Shown: positions 11,125 through 22,114 of the stretch, piece by piece | Layout of the letters: every line of letters starts with the position of its first letter | How positions within the stretch are numbered: the first letter of the stretch is position 1 | Program-made: the position numbers and the translations under genes | DNA from: Bolinopsis microptera | Lineage: Eukaryota; Ctenophora; Tentaculata; Lobata; Bolinopsidae | Reading direction: 5' to 3' | Assembly: GCF_026151205.1 (NCBI RefSeq) | Contig: NC_087079.1 | Coordinates: 9,354,635-9,418,634 of the forward strand | Length of the DNA stretch: 64,000 nt | The notes under the pieces: generated by a model | The model's database searches: none | The model's input: only the letters and a program-made list of their open reading frames with translations | What the model was told of the DNA's origin: nothing

Positions 11125-11875
11125 AACCCCTCCGGGTTAGTGCTAGGACCAACAAATTTGACATTTTACTCTTAAATATAGCTATATGAGATCATTATGG
11201 AAAATATGAAATGGAATTGGGGACTACCAAATAAATACAACTAAGGTACTATGACTTTTGAAATTGGCGTTATATCTAAACATTATTCCTCAGTCAGAAC
11301 GTTGAATGAATATGAATATCGATAAGGGGCGTCGAGTTAAGCCTGGCAAGCGATAAAAGCTAATAATGATATCGTGTCATGAAGTTTATCAAAGTAGACG
11401 ACTATAATACATGGCTTATATCAAACACGACAAAATTAACCGAACCGGACAAAATCAAATGTAACCGTCGAGACAAGTTTTGGAACTGGTCCAATTAATG
11501 TAAGAGTTTAAGTAATGTAAGCAGTGTGCTGGAGTTTTGCCAGCGCCTGCAATTAGACCGATACGTAGATCGAGTGTATTTATAGTTCTTACGTTAAGCC
11601 ATAGGTCACGTGACATTTTTTACCAATGCGCGTCGTAGTAGTTAGTCACGTGATACACGTCATCAAAACACGTGACAGTACGCGGTTGAAATTCTCATGG
11701 AATGTCAAAACAAAACAAATCTTGTTGAGCCAAATTAGCGGGGCGGGATTATAAAAGCTGTGCCGGGGTTATTTATTCAGCGGGAAAAAACTAACAGCGG
11801 GAGCCGGGATTATCAGAATCTATTTAGCGGGAGCCGGGATTATCAGAATCTTATTCTATCCCGGAGGGGTTTATA
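11121..11875. mobile_element. Non-autonomous DNA element, about 755 bp
   Basis: 16-bp terminal inverted repeats, TATAAACCCCTCCGGG on the left and CCCGGAGGGGTTTATA on the right. The right end has a direct repeat of the block GCGGGAGCCGGGATTATCAG at about 11798-11845. No ORF and no clear TSD, because the TATA-rich tips make it ambiguous. Confidence 0.55.
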
Positions 11876-12211
11876 ATACTAAGTAATCACTGCAAAGGTG
11901 GAAGTGCCGTCCTTTACAGTGATTACTGGTCGCTGGTCATGATGACGAGCTATATCCGAAAACTATAGGGGTGTGACATACCACAAGGGTTATGAGGTCC
12001 AAGTTATTAATAATAGTGATAATGATAATCTGTAGGTGGGTGAAAATAAATAAGAGTGAACATATGAGAGCCAATACTATTAGTAAGGTTGAGTCTAAGT
12101 TCCCCCTTGTACTTTGATCACAGCAGCGCATCTCTAACTAAAATATAAGGTTAAATACAATTATAATTAATACAATATGATTACAAATGTCAAATACTGA
12201 CTATCGAGGTA
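11876..12211. other. Intergenic spacer, no gene seen
   Basis: Short spacer between two DNA elements. It has a small inverted repeat (AGTAATCACTG near 11880 and CAGTGATTACT near 11917) but no reading frame I can support. Confidence 0.35.
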
Positions 12212-13100
12212 CCTTATCGGACCTTATTTGGACGGACATTACTTGAACGCTGGAGGCCCTAGCGTTCATCTTAATGTCCGTTCAAATAAAGTCCGTTCAA
12301 TTAATGTCCGTCCAAGTTAAAGTCCGTTGAAATTTTTTCAAAAATTTTTCCATTTCGAACTTTTTACCCAGAATATGACAACTATGAGAACTTTATTGTG
12401 CCGTAAGTTAACGACGAAAAGGTTATCCTTGGTCTGCCGGAGGCACAGAAAACTCTACTAGTATATGATGTTTTCAAGGGTCACTTGGCGGAAAAAGTCA
12501 ACGAAATCATGGCACTCAACAGTCAACAACATAGTTCATGAGCTAGTCCCCGCCAACATGACAAACTTGTTCCAGCCTAAACGGTAAATCGTGTTGCCAA
12601 GGACATTGTCCGACGTTTTTATAGTTCATATTACTGAGGGGAGGTAATGAAACAGAGCTAGGAAAGCTCCACGTGATGTTAAGGTTAACCTAAAGTTGTC
12701 TAAGATACAACCACTTCACGCCGAATGGCTTGTAAAAATTAACACTGAAATGCAGGACCGGGGTACTTTGATAAAAAAGGTTTCCACAAAGCTAGAAATC
12801 ACTGATGCTTGTTTAAGCATGGACTATTTCATGCACGAAAACCCATTTAATGAAGATGATATGTGATATTAGACACTGATCATGTACACATATTTTAACA
12901 TTTTTACTGCTTAATGACTGCTATTCTTACTTACTGTATAAAAAATGGATTAAAAAAATCATTTGCTGAAATTAAAAAACGTCAAAAATTGAAAAAATTC
13001 GGATTTTTGATGGTTTTGAATGCCTTCGAGCGTTCATATTAATGTCCGTTCACAATTATGTCCGTTCATGTAATGTCCGTCCAAATAAGGTCCGATAAGG
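12212..13100 (+). mobile_element. pogo/Tigger-like DNA transposon, internally deleted and dead
   Basis: 889 bp, flanked by TA on both sides (12210-12211 and 13101-13102), as in Tc1/mariner/pogo insertions. The terminal inverted repeats are about 31 bp, starting CCTTATCGGACCTTATTTGG. Inside the termini, further copies of AATGTCCGTTCA/AAAGTCCGTTSA motifs alternate in orientation, like multiple transposase-binding sites. A broken DDE transposase remnant lies between them. Confidence 0.8.
12375..12866 (+). pseudogene. Remnant of a pogo/jerky-type DDE transposase
   Basis: In three broken frames the plus strand reads LLVYDVFKGHLAEKV, then PANMTNLFQP, then RVAKDIV, then DVKVNLKLSKIQPLHAEWLV. In DDE_1 (pogo/Tigger/jerky) transposases this order, 'l.D.fkgH', 'P.N.T...QPlD', 'KP.hA.Wl', lies around the second and third catalytic acids. 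The N-terminal DNA-binding domain and first acid are absent and stops interrupt the rest. Not functional. Confidence 0.75.
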
Positions 13101-13882
13101 TATATAATTGTTCGGTAGGTAATTATTGTTCGGTAGGACACAGTGATAAAGTTTCTTTTAAGTTTCAGGTAGAGTTGCTATTTGAGTATTATATATAGTA
13201 AAATATAGTAGAATATAGTATAGTAGGATCTAACAAGTATATACAATATAACACACGTTTTCTACTCTACAACACACTCTGAGCGCGTTCGACATGGTTC
13301 ATCAAAAATTTCAAACAACCATAACTTTGTAGCGCGATGCACTACTGGGTCGCGCGCGCATCAAATAATGCTTCTCGCAACCACACTTCGGTAGATCGGT
13401 AGATCGGCGAGATGCACCACTGTGCCTCACCGAGCTGCGAAGGATTGACATCGTGAATCAACCATAACTCAGCAAAATCATTGGTATAACTTACTTTTAC
13501 TCATGTTTACAATTCTACAGCTTACTCATAAAACAAAAACGTATAAACATGTACACTGTACACAGCTGCTACGCTAGGTCAAATCTAATATAATTGAGCC
13601 CGGAGTATTGTAAGTTTATAACCTAGCAGGACGCGCGCCGAGTTGGACTCGTCGACACATATTTTACGAGTATCACCCGTTAACCGGAGTAGCGCGTTCC
13701 GGATAATAAATTGGTCCTGAGTCCGTTAACAATGGACATCGACAATGACGAAAATCAAAATTAACTAGCTTGCCTTTTTTATGATATTATAGCATGATAA
13801 CCGGACGCGCCGCGCGAACTATGACTATGATTTATATTTATGCTTCGCGTTGTAAATTTCAAATTTAAAACCCACCAAGCAC
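13101..13882. other. Intergenic region with a dispersed GC-rich repeat
   Basis: No gene seen. At about 13620-13690 a repeat with CGCGCGCCGAGTTGGACTCG and TTTTACGAGTATCACCCGTT occurs. It recurs inverted at about 23930-24005 and in shortened form at about 16798-16842. Confidence 0.45.
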
Positions 13883-14540
13883 CAAGACGCTAGGTAGGCC
13901 TGGGATTTTTGCACATCTGCCAATATTTTCGCAGCAAATTGGAAATAAAAGATATACCTTTTGCCGTCATGACGATAATTTGCGTTTTGAAATTGAATAC
14001 CATTAACCTATTTTAATTAACAATTAAAAATTGTGTATTTGCCTCCCAAATTAGCGTGACGTCACGTTATTGGAGCAGTCATCTGTAAGCCATTCAAGTT
14101 AGACTGTCTCAATATAACCCAATTATTCTGCAGAATCGTGCTCGTATATTACTAGACCTTCAGGGCCTCGAGGTATGTAACATACGAACTTAGTTGAGTT
14201 AATTAGTTGTGTAACTATATGATATATTAAGAATAGTACACTGTTATAGTGTTGAGTGTACACATCTAGCAATCTGCATCAATTCTTGTTGGAATTATGT
14301 GAACGATCAAATGCCAGAGAAACAAAAGTTTACAACCACAAAAATTGTACAACTATGATAAGATGTTGATAATGATGAATGAGGAGAAGGAGAAGGAGAT
14401 GGAGAAGGAGAATCATATCAAATTGTTGTTATTCTCTAGCCGACACATGAACACAAAGTTAAAATTATCAACAGCCTTGCTAGTTATGAAACATAAATAA
14501 ATCGTACGCGTAATAAGTAATCAGTTTCAATCCCGGCCTC

Positions 14541-15124
14541 GTAGCTGCACTGTTGCGGAGTAGCTGCACTGTTGCGGAGTAGCTGCACCGTTGCGGAGTA
14601 GCTGCACCGTTGCGGAGTAGCTGCACCGTTGCGGAGTAGCTGCACCGTTGCGGAGTAGCTGCACCGTTGCGGAGTAGCTGCACCGTTGCGGAGTAGCTGC
14701 ACCGTTGCGGAGTAGCTGCACCGTTGCGGAGTAGCTGCACCGTTGCGGAGTAGCTGCACCGTTGCGGAGTAGCTGCACCGTTGCGGAGTAGCTGCACCGT
14801 TGCGGAGTAGCTGCACTGTTGCGGAGTAGCTGCATCGTTGCGGAATAGCTGCACTGTTGCTGAGTAGCTGCACTGTTGCGGAGTAGCTGCACTGTTGCAG
14901 ATAAGCGGCACTGTTGCGAATAAGCGGCACTGTTGCGGAGTAGCTGCACCGTTGCGGAGTAGCTGCACTGTTGCCGAGTAGCTGCACTGTTGCGGAATAG
15001 CTGCACTGTTGCGGAGTAGCTGCACTGTTGCGGAGTAGCTGCACTGTTGCGGATAAGCGGCACTGTTGCGGAGTAGCTGCACCGTTGCGGAGTAGCTTCA
15101 CCATTGCGGAGTAGCTGCACTGTT
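14541..15124. repeat. 19-bp minisatellite, left array (about 31 units)
   Basis: Unit GTAGCTGCACCGTTGCGGA with common variants C/T at the ACC/ACT position and occasional ATAAGC or GAATAG versions. It is in opposite orientation to the right array at 15296. Long open frames on the minus strand are a by-product of the repeat. Confidence 0.9.
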
Positions 15125-15295
15125 ATACATTAGTGTCACGGTACCGCGACAATTGACACCGCGACAATTGACCCTCTATGTAATTACACTGGGGTCAATT
15201 GTCGCGAAATCTAGGGTTTAATACGACAATTGACCCCGCCCGACAATTGACCCCACGACAATTGACTCCCCGACAATTGACCACCTATGTAATTG
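15125..15295. repeat. Foldback centre: CGACAATTGACC motif cluster
   Basis: Unpaired spacer between the two minisatellite arrays. CGACAATTGAC occurs six times in direct orientation and once inverted (GGGGTCAATTGTCGCG), and CTATGTAATTRCAC occurs twice. It may be a small nested element or a recombination-prone core. Confidence 0.6.
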
Positions 15296-16225
15296 CACCT
15301 CGCAACAGTGCAGCTACCCCGCAACAGTGCAGCTACTCTGCAACAGTGCAGGTACTCCGCAACGATGCAGCTACTCCGCAACAATGCAGCTACTCCGCAA
15401 CAGTGCAGCTACTCCGCAACAGTGCAGCTACTCCGCAACAGTGCAGCTACTCCGCAACAGTGCAGCTACTCCGCAACGGTGCAGCTACTCCGCAACAGTG
15501 CAGCTACTCCGCAACGGTGCAGCTACTCCGCAACGGTGCAGCTACTCCGCAACAGTGCAGCTACTCCGCAACAGTGCAGCTACTCCGCAACAGTGCAGCT
15601 ACTCCGCAACAGTGCAGCTACTCCGCAACAGTGCAGCTACTCCGCAACAGTGCAGCTACTCCGCAACAGTGCAGCTACTCCGCAACAGTGCAGCTAATCC
15701 GCAACAGTGCAGCTACTCCGCAACGGTGCAGCTACTCTGTAACGGTGCAGCTACTCCGCAACAGTGCAGCTATTCCGCAACGGTGCAGCTACTCCGCAAC
15801 AGTGCAGCTACTCCGCAACAGTGCAGCTACTCCGCAACAGTGCAGCTACTCCGCAACGGTGCAGCTACTCCGCAACAGTGCAGCTACTCCGCAACGGTGC
15901 AGCTACTCCTCAACAGTGCAGCTACTCCGCAACGGTGCAGCTACTCCTCAACAGTGCAGCTACTCCGCAACGGTGCAGCTACCCCGCAACGGTGCAGCTA
16001 CTCCGCAACAGTGCAGCTACTCCGCAACGGTGCAGCTACTCCGCAACAGTGCACCTACTCTGCAACAGTGCAGCTACTCCGCAACGGTGCAGCTACTCCG
16101 CAACGGTGCAGCTACTCCGCAACAGTGCAGCTACTCCGCAACAGTGCAGCTAATCCGCAACAGTGCAGCTACTCCGCAACGGTGCAGCTACTCTGTAACG
16201 GTGCAGCTACTCCGCAACAGTGCAG
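15296..16225. repeat. 19-bp minisatellite, right array (about 49 units)
   Basis: Unit GCAGCTACTCCGCAACRGT, the reverse complement of the left array. It is longer than the left array, so the two have changed copy number independently. Plus-strand frames stay open in all three phases because the unit has no stop and 19 is not a multiple of 3. Confidence 0.9.
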
Positions 16226-16797
16226 AGAATATCAATAACAACTAGGCTAGAGAATAACAACAATTTGATATGATTCTCCTTCTCCATCTCCTTCTTCTCC
16301 TCATTCATCATTACCAACATCTTATCATAGTTGTACAATTTTTGTGGTTGTAAACTTTTGTTTCTCTGGCATTTGATCGTTCACGTAATTCCAACAAGAA
16401 TTGATGCAGATTGCTAGATGTGTACACTCAACACTATAACAGTGTACTATTCTTAATATATCATATAGTTACACAACTAATTAACTCAACTAAGTTCGTA
16501 TGTTACATACCTCGAGGCCCTGAAGGTCTAGTAATATACGAGCACGATTCTGCAGAATAATTGGGTTATATTGAGACAGTCTAACTTGAATGGCTTACAG
16601 ATGACTGCTCCAATAACGTGACGTCACGCTAATTTGGGAGGCAAATACACAATTTTTAATTGTTAATTAAAATAGGTTAATGGTATTCAATTTCAAAACG
16701 CAAATTATCGTCATGACGGCAAAAGGTATATCTTTTATTTCCAATTTGCTGCGAAAATATTGGCAGATGTGCAAAAAATCCCAGGCCTACCTACAAG

Positions 16798-16842
16798 ACG
16801 CGCGCTGAGTTAAAACAAATATTTTACGAGTATCACTCGTTA
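16798..16842 (+). repeat. Shortened copy of a dispersed GC-rich repeat
   Basis: CGCGCTGAGTT followed by TATTTTACGAGTATCACTCG, matching the longer copies at about 13620-13690 and (inverted) 23930-24005 with an internal deletion. The foldback element sits at its edge. Confidence 0.6.
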
Positions 16843-16910
16843 ATATGCTTCGCATCGCAAAGCAACGATATCAATGCATCAACATGAACATCGTCAATCA
16901 AAACCGAACG

Positions 16911-17000
16911 TTACTGGGCCGCGCTCAGCCTGTCATTCCGCCAAATCTATATTCGGTATATATATGTTAATGAACATAATAGCCTGGGGTCCTCAGGTAA
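16911..17000 (-). mobile_element. Short MITE-like element, copy 3 (inverted)
   Basis: 90 bp in reverse orientation relative to copies 1 and 2, starting TTACTGGGCC and ending CTCAGGTAA. It is flanked by perfect 9-bp direct repeats AACCGAACG (16902-16910 and 17001-17009). The interior is slightly longer because of an AT-rich insert. Confidence 0.8.
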
Positions 17001-17193
17001 AACCGAACGATGATAATTCCGTCTTTGCAGCTTAACTTGTTACAGGTTAAAGCTCAATAGTGTTACGGCTTACGACGCGATATTATATATTCAATCGTGC
17101 TAACCACGTGCTTTCGCGCCGCTGCATGCGCGCTAATTGTTTCACAATTAAGTAAAGAAAAACAGGCGTTAAAAAGCGGGCGTAAAAAGTGGG

Positions 17194-17338
17194 CGCGCGC
17201 TACTGCAAGCACAAGGGCTCTGGATAGAGCAGATAAACAATACTAAATCGTATATCGTGTGTCGTACAGAAAAGCATTATTTTATGCACGTCGCACAGTT
17301 TGCTCTAACCAGAGCCCTTTCGCTTGCAGTAGCGCGCG
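17194..17338. mobile_element. MITE / inverted repeat, about 145 bp
   Basis: Left arm CGCGCGCTACTGCAAGC, then AAGGGCTCTGG and TAGAGCA, pairs with the right arm TGCTCTAACCAGAGCCCTTT then GCTTGCAGTAGCGCGCG. The middle is AT-rich. No ORF and no clear TSD. Confidence 0.65.
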
Positions 17339-19650
17339 ACCGCCGAAACAAGCGCGCGGCGTCACGCAGTACGCATAGAATCGCACAGTCGCCAGCAGTC
17401 GGCTCCATATACATGTGACATAGTTGTCATACGTTGTATGACCCGCCGCGCACGAAGTGCGCGGCTCCCCCTGTGGCGTCGAAGACGCTATAGTGAAGCG
17501 ACCGTGGGGGTCACCACGTGATACAATGACATAGCTAATAGTGCATTCGCGGCCCGCGCCCTACTTGCTACGGCGCATGAGCATTCATTTCTCTTTTATA
17601 TTTTTTGCAAAAATTATCAGTTATAATTATTATCATTTCTTTGATCGCATGTACGTGATTGTCAATAAATTAATTTAAACACTTTTTATTGATATCATCA
17701 AATTTCGCATATTCACCCCGGCGAACGCCGCGGGCTTCATATTGCTACGCGAGTCAAAACAATTTTTAGGCAGAAATTCGTCAAGAAATCGATTGTCATT
17801 TCGTTCACGAACCTTTTAAAGAAATTTGACAGTGCCGGTTCTGTCCCATTAAGGATTTTGCAATAGTGCCGAGGAAAAATAAAACATCAATGATATTTTA
17901 ATCGTTTATATGTATGCTGTATTACTCAATTTTTAAACAGTTGCTCTCGTCCAATGAAATTGCTGCATTGTATGTGATATAAGCCAAGCTTCGCATATTG
18001 CATATGAACATATGTAATTTAATTATGCATAATAACTATATCATGAGGTTAATTGCTTTAGGCGACAAATGGCTACAAATGGCAGCGTTTGATCGAAAAC
18101 CTGGCTTCAGCCCCACCCCTGTGCTCAGTGTAGGAATCATTCTGATCTGATTGCGTGATAAAAATTTTCATTTTTACCGTGTTTATCCTCAACTTGACAA
18201 CGCTTGCAGAGCGGCGAATACGTGGGGATCTCATAAAAGTTTTAAAGTAAAACAAAATTTTTAGTAAAACAAAATTTTTATTTACCACAAAACAATCAAT
18301 ACATATTTAATATTATTATACATTTACAAATACATCTAAATTTAAATTCAGCTATATACACAATACACAACCCGCCGCGCAGACAGCCACACATTGCTGA
18401 GAGATTCTCAGGTGCAGATGTAAGCGCCGCGCGCGCGAGGTTTGTTATCTTACAATTACATGTCACGATATATTATTAATTATCAGAGAATTTTAGAAGC
18501 AAAATAATAATTGCATATTGGGAAAATTTCGGTCGTTAACGCAGTATAGGGCGTGGACACTGCAATGCTAATAACGGAAAATTTTGAGGCACGAGTTTCA
18601 TTCAGCTACCCAATTTATATGTGACATGTACTTGTATTAAATTCAGATAAATGTTAGTAACAATCGACGCCAACATTGCGCAACTGTAAACCGCAAAATG
18701 TTAACGTCGATTATCATTAAATCACATCTCGCAAGTTACTAATTCTTTGCACTATATATGTTACGTCACTATAGCATATGTCATTCATATTGTACGTTAT
18801 TGGTTATATAAGATAAAAATAAACATTTTATAATTGTTTCAATGTTCAACACTGCTAAAAAACAAATACCTACTTGCCCATCGATTAAGCAGTCGCCAAA
18901 ACAAGGCTCAAAGTTAATTTACCTTCACTCCCCGTTTTGGAGACTGAGGGATGTCAATAAATAAATAATGGTTAACATTAATACTGAATATTGGATAATG
19001 AACATTTAGAACATTTGAATATAATTTGAAACATTACAGAAATGTTGTACAAATCGCTCAAACACACACACTCGGTTTTAATTCGGTAAAATTCCATTCG
19101 AAAATTAAATGATTCTCAAAATGTAGGTGTCTAATGAAAATATGATACTGTGTGACAAAGTTAAGTATGTCGTAGTGAAATAGAGTTAACTGTCGATAAA
19201 TTCATGTGAGGTACTATCGAAGTTCAAAATGTTGTGATGGGTGACATGATAATGACTGATAAGAAAAAGTTTTCATGTCAACTGTGCCAAATCCATAACA
19301 GTGTGATGACTGTCAAAGTGTCTACCACTAGGTACTTGGACGAACAAGTGTACCCGAGGTGTTCTGAGAGAATAAGGGGACAGGCTCGGGAACACGAACG
19401 CGCGCTAGTCGCTAGGGCAAAAAAGTGAAATGCACAGTAAGCAAGTTAAAAAACGGAAAATTAAAATGCCGTTTGGGCCAAATGCAGTGAGCCAGTAAGG
19501 TACGGTTGTAGGAGCAAGTGGCTCTGAATACTAAAACTGATGAGGCTGATGCTGAAAATGAAGACTGAAAGAGGGGGAAGCAAAGGGGAAGGACAGGATG
19601 CAGGGGGACAAGAAAAAAAGAAACAAGAGTGGAGACAAACCACCTGCTGA
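17339..19650. other. Intergenic region, no gene supported
   Basis: Near 17445-17515 there is a GC-rich hairpin cluster (CCGCGCACGAAGTGCGCGG and CCCCC/GGGGG pairing) that could fold but matches no RNA family I know. The remainder is AT-rich. The short open frames at 18073-18288 and 19234-19428 have no recognisable domain and I do not call them genes. Confidence 0.4.
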
Positions 19651-20061
19651 GGTCTGGCTAAAATCAGAATGCAGTGAGCGGCCCATGTAACATAATCGTC
19701 CGTGGCAGTCTACCCCGTACGCAGACTACGGTCCAAGATTTCAGGCGCCAGAATACACCTTTTGGTGCAGAGCTGGTCACGACCAGGGTCCTCTCGGATA
19801 CCCGTCTCGGAGGTCGGGCCAATGGAGCGATCCATTGCTGTACTGACAACCATTGTAACCCTATCACTCTGAAGGCCCCACAGTTCCTACATGGACGCAC
19901 GGCCGGAAGCCCATGTAGGGACGGAAAGTCCCAAGAGTCGCTCATAGCATCCGTCACAGATCCAAAGCAAGAGGAGAAGGAAAGGAAGAACGAGAAAAGC
20001 AAAAAAGAGCTGAAGGACTACTTTCCATCTTCATCACGAAGGCTGTCTTTGTGCTTGAGGT
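19651..20061 (-). other. Probable 3' region of the adjacent LINE
   Basis: Lies directly downstream (minus sense) of the LINE ORF that stops at 20062. It is less AT-rich than its surroundings. It has open frames on both strands, none with a recognisable domain, so I treat it as LINE 3' sequence or unassigned DNA. Confidence 0.3.
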
Positions 20062-22114
20062 TCAGACTGTACATTTCTCTGATGCGATGGTTGAGCATGA
20101 AAGTCTAATCAAGTTCACATCCTGCTCGTTAAGGTTACCGTAAAGATCTTGGGTACGAGAGAGAGTGTTGACAATGTTGGTCAGTCCGTTGTCATTGCTG
20201 TTTCCCAAGCTTTCACTAGCTCTGGTAAACTTGTCTCTGATAGCCTTCCCTTGTGGGCAGGAAGTGAGAAAGTGTGTTTCATCCTCTATGATCCCGGTTG
20301 ATCCTTTCAGTTCACAAAAGGTGCAAGTTCTGCTCTCTAGAGGTGTGTTTTCGTATCTCCCAATTTCTATGCTGAGTCTGTGAGAACTGCACCTTATTTG
20401 AGCTGTTGATCTTCTGTCATCGAGAGTTCTTGCATAATCTAGGTAAGGCTCCCATGCAAAGACTGTTTTGACGTCCTTGTAGAAAGTGAGTTTCCTGCTC
20501 TCGTTAATCTTTGATCTCCAGGAGTCTGTAAACAGCTTTTGAAAGTTATTAACCAGCTCGTCTGGACTGCAAGCGTCTGCAAACGCAGTTGCATTGAGTA
20601 AAAGCGAAGAGTTCCTTGCATATGTTCTAGGATCAATGTTGTTGAAGCACTTGATGATGTTTTCTATTCCAGAGTACCACGAAAGATGCAAGTTTACTTG
20701 CTCAGTCATAGCAGCCTTCACCAGTTGAGACGATGGAAGACACATTATCCTTTTGAAGTATTTGACACTTAGTTTTAATACTTCGATCAGTAGTGGGTAC
20801 GAACCTGTCTCACCCCATGCAGTTGCATTGGTGGCCCGTCTGTTTATCCCAAGGAGGAACTTCAGGTGACGTAGGTGAACCTGCTCGATTTGTTGCTTTG
20901 CCATGTGGGTCATTGAGTTGTTCAAGTTTTGATCCCTCATGAGGCACGAAAGAACTTTTGTTACCTCTGGAAGAGTGGGTGCCCAGACTTGGCAGCCGTA
21001 CAGTAAGATGGGCTTAACCAGTGAGTTGAAAAGCTTGTGGAAGCATGAGGCGTCAACAAATCTGCGATCGATTGTGCTTCTGAGGCTGAAATATGCTCCA
21101 AGCCCTTTGCGGTAAAGAGAATCAGTGGCTTGTCGGAATTTACCATTGCTACTGATAAGAATACCAAGATAGCAGTAGTGGGAGACCATCTCGATGTCGT
21201 TGCCATGTGCTTTGGGACGCCAACTAGGGGTATCCGGAGCTTTACTGTTGAAAACCATAAACTTGGTTTTGGATATATTGATTTCCAGTCCCCAGTTATC
21301 GCAGTACGTCGTGATGATCGTGATTAGCTTTTGCAGTGATTCTTGGTCAAGGGCAAGAATGACTAAATCATCAGCCCAGGCTAGATGAGTTACTGAAAGT
21401 CCTGCAAGCATGGGGCAGTTGGCTAGGGCTTCGTTGAGGAGATCAGAGAGCTCTTTGAAGTACACCTTGAACAATTCTGGACTAAGAGGGTGACCTTGCT
21501 CTGTCCCTTTCAGGATACTGAAGGCTTCACTGATTTTGCCGTTGATCTTTATATGTCCTTCCGACTTGCTGTACAATGTACATGTCTTTGATGATGTTGT
21601 AGAACCCACCATTAACACCATAACATGATAGTTTGAATAGGAGGGCCTGTCGACATACAAGGTCAAAGGCTTTACGAAGGTCAATGAATATAGCAAAGAC
21701 CTTCTGTTTCACTCTCTTGTACTTCTCAATGATCGACATCAGAGTGAAAATGTGATCATTACACTGGCTCCCTTTGGTGAATCCAGCTTGATTGGGGGGA
21801 TCTGAATGTGTCGTTTGCCGGTGTGTGACAAGTCTCGATAGCAGCATTGTTGACAATAGCTTGCCAATGCAGCTGCAGACTGCAATAGCTCTGTAGTTAT
21901 CGGGGTTTCTAATGCAGCCTTTCTTGTGTAACGGCGTTATCACGCTTTTACTCCAAAGATACACACCTGTGGTCAAACAGAGATTGAAAAGTTTAAGAAG
22001 TAGATTTCTCATGTTCTCGTTCAGGCTTTTAATCATCTCGTTACTGACATGGTCAAAGGATGACGCTTTGCCATATGATGGATAATCAGTAATATCAATA
22101 AAATCCACAATCAC
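20062..22114 (-). pseudogene. Non-LTR retrotransposon reverse transcriptase, one frameshift
   Basis: The reading starts at about 22114, 5'-truncated, and includes the fingers region (NYRAIAVCSCIGKLLSTMLL, NQAGFTKGSQCNDH) and catalytic block A (IFIDLRKAFD). A frameshift near 21575 moves it to a second frame that stops at 20062 with the thumb entry (KGTEQGHPLSPELF), the catalytic AWADDLVILA and a C-terminal knuckle (CTFCELKGS ... HFLTSCP). The endonuclease is missing. Apart from the frameshift, about 670 codons are open, so the copy is fairly young. The clade is uncertain and it is clearly different from the LINEs at 26-31, 49-54 and 55-58 kb. Confidence 0.85.

Larger units (their letters stand above)
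13891..16793. mobile_element. Foldback (FB-like) element with minisatellite arms, 8-bp TSD
   Basis: 2,903 bp. Both tips read TAGGTAGGCCTGGGATTTTT inward. Perfect 8-bp direct repeats CAAGACGC flank it (13883-13890 and 16794-16801). The outer arms (13891-14441 and 16243-16793, about 550 bp) are nearly identical inverted copies. Inside them lie inverted arrays of a 19-bp repeat, separated by a 165-bp spacer. Long inverted repeats made partly of short direct repeats are the defining architecture of foldback elements, while the 8-bp TSD would also suit a hAT-mobilised element. No transposase is encoded. Confidence 0.85.

Noticed and set aside
14480-16245. Six long ORFs (130-350 codons) over the minisatellite arrays
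   Set aside because: They follow from a 19-bp unit with no stop codon. They overlap in several frames, start at arbitrary codons and have no conserved domain.
17440-17520. A tRNA or structured RNA gene
   Set aside because: There are GC-rich hairpins, but no tRNA boxes, cloverleaf or known family pattern could be made out.
19674-20108. 144-codon plus-strand ORF beside the LINE
   Set aside because: The opposite strand is also open here, no domain is visible, and it partly overlaps the LINE end. Probably LINE 3' sequence.
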